DNA of 33,132 bases from Gammaproteobacteria bacterium (GTDB lineage Bacteria > Pseudomonadota > Gammaproteobacteria > JAJFJF01): positions 1-33,132 of the forward strand of contig JAJFJF010000007.1 of NCBI GenBank assembly GCA_021774255.1, given 5' to 3'. Under the pieces are notes generated by a model. That model was not told the origin of the DNA. It searched no databases and saw nothing but the letters and a program-made list of their open reading frames with translations. Positions 7,915 through 15,523 of this stretch are shown here, piece after piece; positions within the stretch are counted from its first letter, which is position 1; every line of letters starts with the position of its first letter. The position numbers were made by a program, and so were the translations under genes.

Positions 7915-8685
7915 TTAAATTAGCGGGTCATAGGCTCGCTCCTTCAGCAACATGATGGTGCGCAAAGCTTTCTGACCCAGAAACACTCCCAGGAGCAAAA
8001 GCAAAGCAAGCGCAGCGTTATCTGCTTTGTCGTCGTCAATGAGCCTCGCAGGTGTCACGATCGAAAAGAAAAGCACCGTGAAGCAAATGCTGCCTGCAAA
8101 CAGGCCCAATACGCTATCACCAAGCTCCAGCGACTCGCATTGTTTTTTGTCAGAGATAAGTCCTGTGAACACAAAGAAGAAAATCAGTCCCACTCCCAGC
8201 AAGGTGCCGCTGGCTTCAAGCTCCCCCGCAATTGACAGCGCAAAGCAAAGCAAGGCTGAGACATAGCAGATCACTCTCACTCCAAACGGCCCCAAGCAAG
8301 CATGCACAAAGCGAAAGGGCGCGCGATGCCAATCATTCAACATGTCACTGATGAGGTCCGAGCGTTCGGGCGCTTCCTCTTCCGCTGTGTCCTGAGCAGG
8401 ATGCCAATACCTATGCAACATACCCAGCACAATGAGGAAAGTAAGAAAAACCGTGATACCGAGCAAAGTATCTCCTTCTTTGAGGCCCTTGTTTGCGCTT
8501 TCAGAGTCAGACGTGCTATCAGGCCTCGGTGTCGGAGTCGCGATCGGTACGCCGTCAGTCGGGCTGGGAGACATAATCGCGCTCACGCTGGCGCTACCGC
8601 TGACTGCGTTTTCTTCAGCAAACGGCGCCGCCGCGGCCTGCCCCATACAAAGCAGGCACAACAGGAAAGCCGTGCGCATCATCAT
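7915..8685 (-). CDS. Membrane protein of the tandem family, member F
   Basis: Unknown function; 256 residues. Signal peptide as in D and E, a Ser/Pro/Thr-rich stalk (PTPRPDSTSDSESANKGLKEGD), then about five membrane segments. Family marks: NDWHRAPFRFVHA, ICYVSALLCF, GLISDKKQCESLEL, and an unusual TPARLIDDDKADNAA loop. The C-terminus is ERAYDPLI, again Tyr at -5 and Leu three residues on. The box at 8773-8798 lies 88 bases upstream. The 3' flank repeats that of D almost base for base. Next gene upstream is ahpC on the same strand, separated from it by a terminator. Confidence 0.85.
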   Translation of the reverse strand: MMMRTAFLLCLLCMGQAAAAPFAEENAVSGSASVSAIMSPSPTDGVPIATPTPRPDSTSDSESANKGLKEGDTLLGITVFLTFLIVLGMLHRYWHPAQDTAEEEAPERSDLISDMLNDWHRAPFRFVHACLGPFGVRVICYVSALLCFALSIAGELEASGTLLGVGLIFFFVFTGLISDKKQCESLELGDSVLGLFAGSICFTVLFFSIVTPARLIDDDKADNAALALLLLLGVFLGQKALRTIMLLKERAYDPLI

Positions 8686-8772
8686 GATGTTTCAGTTGTT
8701 TGAAGGCGTTGAACAAAAAACAAGCAAGGTAATTGATCTGTCGCGAAGAAAAAAATATATAGATTATCGTAT

Positions 8773-8798
8773 TATGTAGGGTAACATTGACGTGTATG
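8773..8798 (-). promoter_or_regulatory. Shared 26-base box 7, upstream of member F
   Basis: Minus strand: CATACAC, four bases, ATGTTAC, one base, CTACATA. It lies just downstream of the ahpC terminator, which insulates it from ahpC transcription. Confidence 0.76.
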
Positions 8799-8827
8799 TT
8801 TTTAGGTACCCGGCGTGAGATATGCTT

Positions 8828-8854
8828 AAAAAAAGGGCACAGTTTGCTGTGCCC
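8828..8854 (-). terminator. Terminator of ahpC
   Basis: Perfect 8-bp stem GGGCACAG/CTGTGCCC with a 4-base loop; on the minus strand it is followed by a run of seven T. It lies about 45 bases past the ahpC stop. Confidence 0.88.
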
Positions 8855-8899
8855 CTACATCAATTTTTCAGGCTTTTGTGTTTGATGAATTTTTAAAAC

Positions 8900-9505
8900 T
8901 TATAACGACTCAGATTCTTCGGCCAAATAGCTTGCCACACCTTCAGGGCTTGCTGTCATGGCTTTGTCGCCTTCTTTCCAACCCGCAGGGCACACTTCGC
9001 CGTGTTTTTCATGAAACTCAACCGCGTCAAACACACGTAAAATATCTTCTACATCGCGGCCAATCGGTAAGTCGTTGACGATTTGTGAACGCACCACACC
9101 GTTTTTGTCGATGATAAACGCGCCACGCAAAGCCACACCCGCTTCAGGATGTTCTACACCGTATGCCTGGCAAATTGCATGGTTCATATCAGCGACCAAG
9201 GTATAACCTAATTGACCAATACCGCCTTTATCGACGGACGTATTGCGCCATGCATTATGGGTAAAGTGTGAATCAATCGAGACACCGATGACTTCTACGC
9301 CACGCTTTTTAAAGGCGTCCAAATGATTATTAAGTGAAATTAATTCTGAGGGGCACACAAATGTAAAATCCAGCGGATAGAAAAAGACTAGGGCGTATTT
9401 ACCTTTGGTGGCGTCTGCAAAATTATATTGATCAACGATTTCACCATTACCCAGTACAGCAGGGGCTGTAAAGTCAGGTGCTTGTTTTGTGACTAAAACG
9501 GTCAT
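8900..9505 (-). CDS. ahpC: Typical 2-Cys peroxiredoxin (AhpC/Prx1 family)
   Basis: Reduces hydrogen peroxide, organic hydroperoxides and peroxynitrite in the cytoplasm, using an external thiol reductant. 201 residues. Peroxidatic Cys51 in FTFVCPSEL, resolving Cys172 in GEVCPAGW; the whole AhpC/Prx1 fold is present, including GGIG and the C-terminal arm. The ATG at 9505 is preferred to the one two codons upstream because AGAGGT lies at good ribosome-binding distance and MTVLVTKQAPDF matches family starts. No reductase partner lies adjacent. It opens the oxidative-stress group with bfd, bfr, grxD and sodB. A broken piece of this gene lies at 6429-6554. Confidence 0.95.
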   Translation of the reverse strand: MTVLVTKQAPDFTAPAVLGNGEIVDQYNFADATKGKYALVFFYPLDFTFVCPSELISLNNHLDAFKKRGVEVIGVSIDSHFTHNAWRNTSVDKGGIGQLGYTLVADMNHAICQAYGVEHPEAGVALRGAFIIDKNGVVRSQIVNDLPIGRDVEDILRVFDAVEFHEKHGEVCPAGWKEGDKAMTASPEGVASYLAEESESL

Positions 9506-9646
9506 CAGCATTTACCTCTTATTTATTAATTGAAAACGAAATGTGTGTCGTAGCGGCAGCCTGTGAAACCGCCCCTGATTGATACCCATTGTACCTGCCT
9601 CTGCCAAACGGATGCAATTTCAGGCAATGGCATTTCCCTGCCAAAC

Positions 9647-9670
9647 AATATTAGCAATCATTCTCATTTG
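9647..9670 (+). promoter_or_regulatory. Fur-box-like site before bfd
   Basis: TTAGCAATCATTCTCATTTG resembles the Fur consensus (GATAATGATAATCATTATC) and partly overlaps the likely bfd promoter (TATAAT near 9675). bfd is a classical Fur target in other bacteria, which supports the reading. Confidence 0.6.
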
Positions 9671-9716
9671 GGGCTATAATTATATTATAAGGGTAAGTAA
9701 TAAGGAGGAGCACACC

Positions 9717-9905
9717 ATGTATGTTTGTCTCTGCCGTAATGTCACCGAACAGCAAATTCGCCAAGCCGTTAACCAAGGGGCGTGTACCATGCGTGATCTT
9801 TGCACACAGACCGGCGCGTGCTCACGCTGCGGTAAATGTGGCCCTCATGCCCGAGAAGTGCTGCAAACCTCACTTGAAGCATCCTCCAGCACGCACAGTC
9901 GATAA
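9717..9905 (+). CDS. bfd: Bacterioferritin-associated ferredoxin
   Basis: Small [2Fe-2S] protein that binds bacterioferritin and reduces its iron core so that iron can be released. 62 residues. Cys ligands: CLC near the N-terminus and ACSRCGKC further on (CxC, then CxxC), the BFD-like Fer2 pattern, with NVTEQQIRQAV matching the family helix. The ATG at 9717 is fixed by the AAGGAGG ribosome-binding site about 9 bases upstream and by homology; the longer frame upstream is not coding. bfr follows after 144 bases. Confidence 0.93.
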   Translation: MYVCLCRNVTEQQIRQAVNQGACTMRDLCTQTGACSRCGKCGPHAREVLQTSLEASSSTHSR

Positions 9906-10049
9906 TTGTCCCCTCTTTCCTAAATAAAACTGATTGTCATTTACCTTTCAATTTCAATAAGTTAATTTATATTTCCCTTGACGCCACGCAAAAAAATCCT
10001 ACACTTGTCATACAGCCATGTTGTCAATAATCTAAAGAAAGGAGCCGGC

Positions 10050-10514
10050 ATGAGAGGCGATGAAAAAGCAATCGAGTATTTAAATCAAGCACTTGGCCGT
10101 GAGTTAATCGCGGTGAACCAGTTCTTTTTACATGCGCGCATGTATAAAGATTGGGGCCTCACCAAGCTTGGCGACAAAGAATACGAAGAATCGATTGAAG
10201 AAATGAAGCATGCCGATCAATTGATCGAGCGGATTTTATTTCTAAATGGCCTGCCCAACCTTCAAGAGCTTGGCCGCTTATTGATCGGCGAAAACACAGA
10301 AGAAATGCTCAACTGTGACCTCAAGCTTGAAACGGAATACGTAGACTTACTCAAAGAAGCCATTGCTTACTGTGAATCGATCAAAGACTACATCAGCCGC
10401 GATTTGCTGCAGGGTATTTTAAGTTCTGAAGAAGAGCATGTTGACTGGCTGGAAACGCAGCTAGGTTTGATTGAGAAGATGGGGCTACAGAACTACCTGC
10501 AATCCCAAACCTAG
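10050..10514 (+). CDS. bfr: Bacterioferritin
   Basis: Haem-containing ferritin cage of 24 subunits that oxidises and stores iron. 154 residues, the standard length. All ferroxidase ligands are present at canonical positions: Glu18, Glu51, His54, Glu94, Glu127, His130. The haem-binding Met52 is present too. The start at 10050 is set by AAAGGAG at 10037-10043 and by the family start (M-x-GD-x-K-x-I-x-YLN). Its partner bfd lies just upstream. A palindromic repeat element begins directly at the stop codon. Confidence 0.96.
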   Translation: MRGDEKAIEYLNQALGRELIAVNQFFLHARMYKDWGLTKLGDKEYEESIEEMKHADQLIERILFLNGLPNLQELGRLLIGENTEEMLNCDLKLETEYVDLLKEAIAYCESIKDYISRDLLQGILSSEEEHVDWLETQLGLIEKMGLQNYLQSQT

Positions 10515-10659
10515 TAGACTTCTCCGGAAACTCTACTGTGGCGGTGAATTGCTTTGTTGCTCCGCTGCTCGAATCCTCAGGGACTAACGTGTCCATTGCG
10601 GTTCTGCGCTGCTCGCGCCTCGCACTTCACTCGCCACAGCGACTTTCCGGAGAAGTCTA
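10515..10659. repeat. Palindrome-ended dispersed repeat, copy 1
   Basis: Perfect 16-base terminal inverted repeats TAGACTTCTCCGGAAA / TTTCCGGAGAAGTCTA bound a 145-base unit; inside these, GTGGCGGTGAA and TTCACTCGCCAC extend the stem. The element starts at the base after the bfr stop. MITE- or REP-like; it carries no gene of its own. Confidence 0.85.
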
Positions 10660-10832
10660 CCGGCTTAAAAACAACGCTACTGTGGCGGTGAATTGCTTTG
10701 TTGCTCCGCTGCTCGAATCCTCAGGGACTAACGTGTCCATTGCGGTTCTGTGCGTATCAAACCGAGCACTTCACTCGCCACAGCGACTTTCCGGAGAAGT
10801 CCTACCGGCTTAAAAACAACGCTACTGTGGCG
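10660..10832. repeat. Palindrome-ended dispersed repeat, copy 2 plus partial copy
   Basis: A second unit follows in tandem. CCGGCTTAAAAACAACGCT precedes both the second unit (10660) and a truncated third start (10804). The left terminal repeat of copy 2 is replaced by this linker; the right one is intact (TTTCCGGAGAAGTC). Copy 2 shares the internal TGTGCGTATCAAACCGAGC with the copy at 29764, which copy 1 lacks. Confidence 0.8.
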
Positions 10833-10858
10833 GCTTGTGCTTCGCTGATTGGCTTGTC

Positions 10859-11194
10859 TTAAGCCGCCTCAAGCATTTTCTGCAGTTCACCACTTTGGTA
10901 AAGCGACACCACAATATCGCAGCCGCCCACCAATTCACCTTTAATATACAGCTGCGGGAAAGTCGGCCAATTTGCATAAAGTGGTAAGGTCGCACGAATG
11001 TCAGGGCGCTCTAACACATTCACCGACGCAAATTTTGCTTCACAAATATTCAACGCCTGCACCACTTGGGATGAAAAACCACACTGCGGAAATTCCGGCG
11101 TGCCTTTCATATACAGCACCACCGGGTGCTCACTCACTTGTTGCTTAATGGTTTCAAGTACTTGTTGCTGATCAACATCAGGGGTTGCCGTCAT
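10859..11194 (-). CDS. grxD: Monothiol glutaredoxin (CGFS type)
   Basis: Carries or transfers [2Fe-2S] clusters, bound through the active-site Cys with glutathione, usually together with BolA-type partners. 111 residues, typical. Active site PQCGFS with Cys38; also MKGTPEFP, WPTFPQLYIKGELVGGCDIV (thioredoxin-fold cis-Pro and glutathione-contact region). Transcribed towards the repeat element and divergent from sodB. Confidence 0.95.
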   Translation of the reverse strand: MTATPDVDQQQVLETIKQQVSEHPVVLYMKGTPEFPQCGFSSQVVQALNICEAKFASVNVLERPDIRATLPLYANWPTFPQLYIKGELVGGCDIVVSLYQSGELQKMLEAA

Positions 11195-11355
11195 GATTTA
11201 GCCTCACTTTCCGGGGTTGTTTTATTCATAATGAGCTAGTTTACCACAGTTCCTCTTACTTGGCTTGGCACATTGCCCGCCAACCCTTGCTTTAGCCACA
11301 ATGGCACTTTAGACTGGCTCTCTCAAATCAATGACATCAACAAAGGAGCGCTATC

Positions 11356-11937
11356 ATGGCTTTTGAACTACCTGCCCTGCCCTACGCAAAAGATGCGTTG
11401 GCCCCGCATATTTCCGAAGAAACATTGGAATACCACTACGGCAAACACCACCAGACTTACGTGACCAACCTGAACAATCTGGTAAAAGACACAGAGTTTG
11501 CTGATCTCTCTCTTGAAAAGATTATTACCAGCGCCCCTGCAGGCGGTATTTTTAATAACGCTGCACAAGTTTGGAACCATACTTTTTATTGGAATAGCTT
11601 AAGCCCAAATGGTGGCGGCGCACCCAGCGGTGCCTTAGGCGAAGCAATTGATCAACATTTTGGCTCTTTCGAAAACTTCAAAGAAAAATTTAGCCAAACC
11701 GCCATCACCACGTTTGGATCAGGCTGGGCATGGCTTGTGAAAAAAGCAGACGGATCACTCGACCTTGTGAGCACCAGCAATGCCGGCACGCCACTCACTG
11801 ATGGCCACACACCCTTGCTAACATGTGACGTGTGGGAACACGCGTATTACATTGATTACCGCAATGCCCGCCCAAGTTATGTTGAACATTTTTGGCACCT
11901 TGTGAATTGGGAATTTGCTAACGCAAATTTTGCATAA
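11356..11937 (+). CDS. sodB: Superoxide dismutase, iron type
   Basis: Disproportionates superoxide in the cytoplasm. 193 residues, the length of gammaproteobacterial Fe-SOD. Metal ligands His27 (in EYHYGKHH), His75 (VWNHTFYW), Asp158 and His162 (CDVWEHAYY). The GSGWAWL and [10 protein letters not shown] stretches are typical of the iron form. Strong AAAGGAG ribosome-binding site before the ATG. The aminotransferase follows 25 bases after the stop, so the two may be cotranscribed. Confidence 0.95.
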   Translation: MAFELPALPYAKDALAPHISEETLEYHYGKHHQTYVTNLNNLVKDTEFADLSLEKIITSAPAGGIFNNAAQVWNHTFYWNSLSPNGGGAPSGALGEAIDQHFGSFENFKEKFSQTAITTFGSGWAWLVKKADGSLDLVSTSNAGTPLTDGHTPLLTCDVWEHAYYIDYRNARPSYVEHFWHLVNWEFANANFA

Positions 11938-11962
11938 AATAAACTTTACCGGCTGCTGAATC

Positions 11963-13156
11963 ATGTCTAGCTTTTTAATGCCCACGTATCAACCTGCGCC
12001 TGTGGCCTTCACCCATGGTGAAGGCGTATGGTTATGGGATACCGACAAAAAACGCTATTTAGACGCTATTTCTGGGATCAGTGTCACCAATCTCGGGCAC
12101 GCACACCCTGCGGTGACCGAAGCGATTCAAACACAAGCCGCTAAATTACTGCATACTTCTAATCTGTTTACGATCACCGCGCAAGAGGCACTCGCAAAAC
12201 GCCTGGTCACATTAACCGGCATGAGCAAAGTCTTTTTCGGTAACTCGGGGGCAGAAGCCAATGAAGCTGCCATTAAATTGGCGCGGCTATACGGCCATCA
12301 ACAAGGCAAAACAAACCCCACCATCATTGTGATGGAAAAAAGTTTTCATGGCCGCACGCTCGCGACCTTAAGCGCAAGCGGCAGCCGCAAAGTGCAAGCG
12401 GGTTTTGAGCCTTTGCTAAAAGGCTTTTTACGTGCCCCTTATAATGACATAGCCGCCTTGCAACACATCGCCGCTAGCAGTAATGAAGTGGTTGCCGTAT
12501 TCGTAGAGCCCATCCAAGGTGAATCCGGCATTATTATGCCTGATGATAATTACCTTGCCCAACTGCGCGCATTGTGTGATGAACATAATTGGTTACTCAT
12601 GTTGGATGAAGTACAAACCGGCATGGGCCGCACGGGCGAATTGTTTGCTTACCAACACACTGAGATCACACCTGATGTAGTGACTTCCGCAAAAGCACTC
12701 GCCAATGGCGTGCCGATTGGCGCTTGTCTGGCGCGCGCACCTTTTGGTGATATTTTCCAACCAGGCAATCACGGTTCTACTTTTGGGGGCAATCCTTTGG
12801 CCTGCCACACAGCCCTTGCGGTATTGGATGCCATGACCAAAAACCCCATCTTCAAAAACACCGTGGCTCGCGGCGAACAATTACAACAGGGTTTGCGTGC
12901 TGCTTTTGAAGGCACCCCCGCAGTAGTGGATGTACGCGGCAAAGGCCTCATGATTGCGATCGAGCTTGACCGCCCTGCTAGCGAACTACGCCAGAAAGGA
13001 TTAGACCAAGGTCTCTTATTTAATATCACCGGCGACAACCAACAGATCCTGCGCTTACTGCCGCCTTTGATTATCACGGAAGCAGAAACCGATCATTTGC
13101 TTCAGGGACTGCTCCAGCTTATCACTGACTTTGTGAGTGAAACGGCTTCTGCCTAA
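11963..13156 (+). CDS. argD: Acetylornithine/succinyldiaminopimelate-type aminotransferase
   Basis: PLP-dependent class III aminotransferase; in the ArgD family it converts N-acetylglutamate semialdehyde to N-acetylornithine (and often serves lysine synthesis). 397 residues, the ArgD length. Visible: GNSGAEANEAAIKLAR (phosphate-binding region), KSFHGRTLATLSASG, EPIQGESGI, LLMLDEVQTGMGRTG with Asp215 that contacts the PLP ring nitrogen, and SAKALANGVPIGA with the Schiff-base Lys244. The exact substrate cannot be fixed from sequence; other omega-aminotransferases share these motifs. No other arg gene lies in the window. Confidence 0.9.
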   Translation: MSSFLMPTYQPAPVAFTHGEGVWLWDTDKKRYLDAISGISVTNLGHAHPAVTEAIQTQAAKLLHTSNLFTITAQEALAKRLVTLTGMSKVFFGNSGAEANEAAIKLARLYGHQQGKTNPTIIVMEKSFHGRTLATLSASGSRKVQAGFEPLLKGFLRAPYNDIAALQHIAASSNEVVAVFVEPIQGESGIIMPDDNYLAQLRALCDEHNWLLMLDEVQTGMGRTGELFAYQHTEITPDVVTSAKALANGVPIGACLARAPFGDIFQPGNHGSTFGGNPLACHTALAVLDAMTKNPIFKNTVARGEQLQQGLRAAFEGTPAVVDVRGKGLMIAIELDRPASELRQKGLDQGLLFNITGDNQQILRLLPPLIITEAETDHLLQGLLQLITDFVSETASA

Positions 13157-13375
13157 TGCCAGTCATAACATCAACATAATACAGTTAATCGACTTCACTT
13201 AGCTATCTGTATAAAATAAGTCCATTAAATCACTAACTAAAACATCAATAATATCAACATACTATAATTATTTAGTAATATAAATATAAAAATGCTTGCT
13301 TAGCGAGTTCTAAATTGATATAAAGTTATCTGCCAAACAAATATTCCAACAACAATAATAATAAGGGGAACTCTC

Positions 13376-13939
13376 ATGGCAAAACACAACAATAAGCGCG
13401 ACCGCCTAATTCAGGCAGCTAACAACCTAATTCATCATCAAGGCTACAACGCCACCACACTTGCTGATATTGCTAAAGAAGCTGGGATCCCTCTGGGTAA
13501 TGTCTATTACTACTTTAAAAGTAAAGAAGAAATTGGCCACGCGATCATCGAAGAGCACACGCAACGCCTCAGTAGCTTATTTAAATCTTGGGATAACCTC
13601 CCTAACGTAAAAGATCGTTTATTAGCGCTGGTTTACAACGATTTAAAGCAAGCCGAAGACACTGCGCGTTTCGGTTGCCCGGTTGGCAGCTTATGCCAAG
13701 AATTTAACAAACGTGGCGGTGAGTTACGTGAGGATTCGTCTAAGCTCATGATGCAAGTCTATGACTGGTGTCGTCGACAGTTTGAAGCCGTGTCTACAGG
13801 TGCTGAACAAGCCAGTGACCGAGCGTTATACTTACTGTCTACCCTGCAAGGTATGTCTTTATTGACCAATACCTTCAAAGACCCTGGCTTGACCGCACAG
13901 CAAAGCCACAGCTTAAAAGCGTGGTTAGATACCATCTAA
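13376..13939 (+). CDS. TetR-family transcriptional regulator
   Basis: 187 residues. The N-terminal helix-turn-helix is clear: TTLADIAKEAGIPLGNVYYYFKSKEEIG (about 25-52), with the family's YYYFKSKEEL-like recognition end. The C-terminal ligand domain (60-187) carries GCPVGSLCQEFN, as in the subgroup of TetR proteins that regulate stress or detoxification genes. It stands alone, with 219 AT-rich bases upstream and a strong terminator downstream. The target is unknown; autoregulation from the upstream region is likely by family habit. Confidence 0.88.
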   Translation: MAKHNNKRDRLIQAANNLIHHQGYNATTLADIAKEAGIPLGNVYYYFKSKEEIGHAIIEEHTQRLSSLFKSWDNLPNVKDRLLALVYNDLKQAEDTARFGCPVGSLCQEFNKRGGELREDSSKLMMQVYDWCRRQFEAVSTGAEQASDRALYLLSTLQGMSLLTNTFKDPGLTAQQSHSLKAWLDTI

Positions 13940-13970
13940 GCCTTTAAGCACCTCCTATGTTCAAAAACGA

Positions 13971-13995
13971 GCACGCCTTCGGGCGTGCTTTTTTA
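13971..13995 (+). terminator. Terminator after the TetR gene
   Basis: GCACGCC, loop TTCG, GGCGTGC, then TTTTTT. A perfect 7-bp GC-rich stem with a stable tetraloop, 31 bases past the stop. Confidence 0.92.
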
Positions 13996-14269
13996 TATCT
14001 GTGTTAGCAGCCCTACGCCTCATGTCTCCTTAAAACTGACCTAACCCTCTCCCTTTTTTACCTCTATCACTGCCTGTAAACCTAACATGTAACGTGCATA
14101 TGCAGTCATTTTGAAGAAATTTAAATAAAATTTTGCCTGTTTTTATAAGTTAAATACCCTAAAATGCATTTAAATTATATTTATATATTTCATATGCTTA
14201 GCTAAAATTTTAATTGAAATTAAATTATAGTGATTCGTTTATTTATTATAAATCATTAAAAATATAAAA
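13996..14269. other. AT-rich spacer, no gene seen
   Basis: Strongly AT-rich, with stop codons in every frame. It separates the core genes from the second accessory block and may mark an insertion edge, but I see no direct repeats or integrase. Confidence 0.5.
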
Positions 14270-14295
14270 CATACACAGTGATGTTACACCATATA
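14270..14295 (+). promoter_or_regulatory. Shared 26-base box 8
   Basis: Plus strand: CATACAC, four bases, ATGTTAC, one base, CCATATA, continuing TAGAG as in box 9. It lies 82 bases upstream of the ATG at 14378. It shows that the box keeps its orientation relative to the gene when the gene changes strand. Confidence 0.76.
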
Positions 14296-14377
14296 TAGAG
14301 AAGAAGTTAATTAACTATCTACTTTGTCTTTTGACGCGTTTACAACTGTTCAACGACGACATACGAAAATAACCAAG

Positions 14378-15121
14378 ATGACGGACTTTGTTTCTATGAC
14401 TTGCCTGGAGGCCATGATGGCCGATGTTGACCACACGGTGGTTGGGCTTAAGAAGAAGGCGCAGGCCGAGGCCCACGCGGCTCGCCCGTTTTATGAGAAG
14501 CTGTGGGAGCGGCTGGACAAGACCTGCAAGAAGCAGAAGAGCAAGCCCCAGGAAGCGCCTGAGGTCAACTTCGACGAGGACGCTGTCTTTGCCGAGCCTG
14601 CGCCTATCGAGCCCCTCCCCAAGGGCATGACGCTGGAGATGGTCCGCCACCAGAACACCGCGGCTTTTTACGAGGCTGAGGAGAGCGGAGCGGCTAACCT
14701 TGACCAGCTCAAGCTCGACGCGACGAAGACCGCCCAGACGGCTGCTTCCCAGGCCTACGGCGCTGCCGAGACCCTTGAAAAGGTGGTTCGGAAGGCGACG
14801 GACGCTGAGCGCAAGAGCAAGAAGGCCTACCAGCAGTTTCTGACTGCGATGAACGGCCCCTTCACCCGGATGCAGGACCTGCTGACCTTTCTGCGTCAAG
14901 TGAAGACTGCGGAGCACACTGCGTCATCTGCCAAGGAGGAGCTCACGGCGTGCCGGATCTTCCTGGGGCAGGAAACCAAGCAGGTTTTCAGCTACTTCCT
15001 CACCCGGAAGGATGGCCAGACCGATGTGCACCAGCAGACGCTGAACCAGCTCTACGAGCAGCTTGGCCTTCTGGAGGCAAGCCTCAGCCTGGTCGTCAGC
15101 CTCTTCGCTTGCGAAGCCTAA
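14378..15121 (+). CDS. Unknown alpha-helical, coiled-coil-like protein
   Basis: 247 residues, not recognised. Almost wholly helical, rich in Ala, Lys, Glu and Gln, with long heptad-like stretches (about 25-75 and 110-190, e.g. AETLEKVVRKATDAERKSKK) and no signal peptide or membrane segment. The ATG at 14378 is preferred; a TTG at 14324 in the same frame is possible, but it would leave only 28 bases after box 8. Codon choice is markedly GC-rich (AAG, GAG, CTG, GCC) against very AT-rich flanks. Shares a 3' terminator module with the next gene. Possibly an effector; function unknown. Confidence 0.72.
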   Translation: MTDFVSMTCLEAMMADVDHTVVGLKKKAQAEAHAARPFYEKLWERLDKTCKKQKSKPQEAPEVNFDEDAVFAEPAPIEPLPKGMTLEMVRHQNTAAFYEAEESGAANLDQLKLDATKTAQTAASQAYGAAETLEKVVRKATDAERKSKKAYQQFLTAMNGPFTRMQDLLTFLRQVKTAEHTASSAKEELTACRIFLGQETKQVFSYFLTRKDGQTDVHQQTLNQLYEQLGLLEASLSLVVSLFACEA

Positions 15122-15166
15122 AAATTTATATTTTTATAATCAACCACGCTTAACAGCAAAAAAATT

Positions 15167-15290
15167 AAAACGTCTCACGACACCAAAAAAATCAAAAAAA
15201 CCTAAAATAAAAAAAACAAAAAAAATACCTCAAACCACCCAAGTGTCTTTTAAAAAGGATGCTTAGGTAGTTTGGGGTATTTTTTTACCC
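15167..15290 (+). terminator. Shared 3' module with terminator, copy 1
   Basis: Begins AAAACGTCTCACGACACC, then a long A/C-rich run, then an 18-bp stem (15226-15243 with 15262-15279, two mismatches) followed by TTTTTTT. It matches 16046-16176 after the next gene. 15291-15447 beyond it is AT-rich with a short GGGGTCAGGCAC sequence and no gene. Confidence 0.82.
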
Positions 15291-15447
15291 CTACCATTGG
15301 GGTCAGGCACATCTATCACCTTTTAATATTTATATTCAAATAATTTATTATTAATTTATAGAAGATAATTTTTTATATGACTTTGTTTTTAGTTGTCATT
15401 TTTCTTTTTTTAGATAAACCACCTCATTGAATAAGGTAATTAGCTAA

Positions 15448-15473
15448 CTTACATGCTGATGTTACGCCATATA
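15448..15473 (+). promoter_or_regulatory. Shared 26-base box 9
   Basis: CTTACAT, four bases, ATGTTAC, one base, CCATATA: a perfect consensus copy, followed by TAGAGATAAGG. It ends 50 bases before the ATG at 15524. Confidence 0.8.
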
Positions 15474-15523
15474 TAGAGATAAGGAAAGATTGTAGAGACC
15501 CTATCAAATAAAATAAAAGAAAG

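Larger units (their letters stand above)
7774..8839. repeat. Duplicated block, copy 2 (member F with both flanks)
   Basis: Partner of 5348-6430. Its right edge is the ahpC terminator, in its original place beside the intact ahpC, so this is the likely parental copy. Confidence 0.8.

Noticed and set aside
5906..8703. Plus-strand frames ending HHHDVSVV opposite D and F
   Set aside because: Their similarity to one another only mirrors the duplication of the minus-strand genes D and F.
10538..10813. Open frame of 91 residues across the repeats at 10515-10832
   Set aside because: It is a translation of two tandem palindromic repeat units with no ribosome-binding site; the apparent protein repeat is a DNA repeat.
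14315..14917. Minus-strand 200-residue frame opposite the 14378 gene
   Set aside because: Leu/Arg-rich composition is typical of a frame opposite a GC-rich gene; the plus-strand frame has the box, a better start and a terminator.
15180..15240. A-rich direct repeats considered as a CRISPR-like array
   Set aside because: There are no regularly spaced identical repeats with unique spacers, only low-complexity A/C runs within a terminator module; no CRISPR array is seen anywhere in the window.
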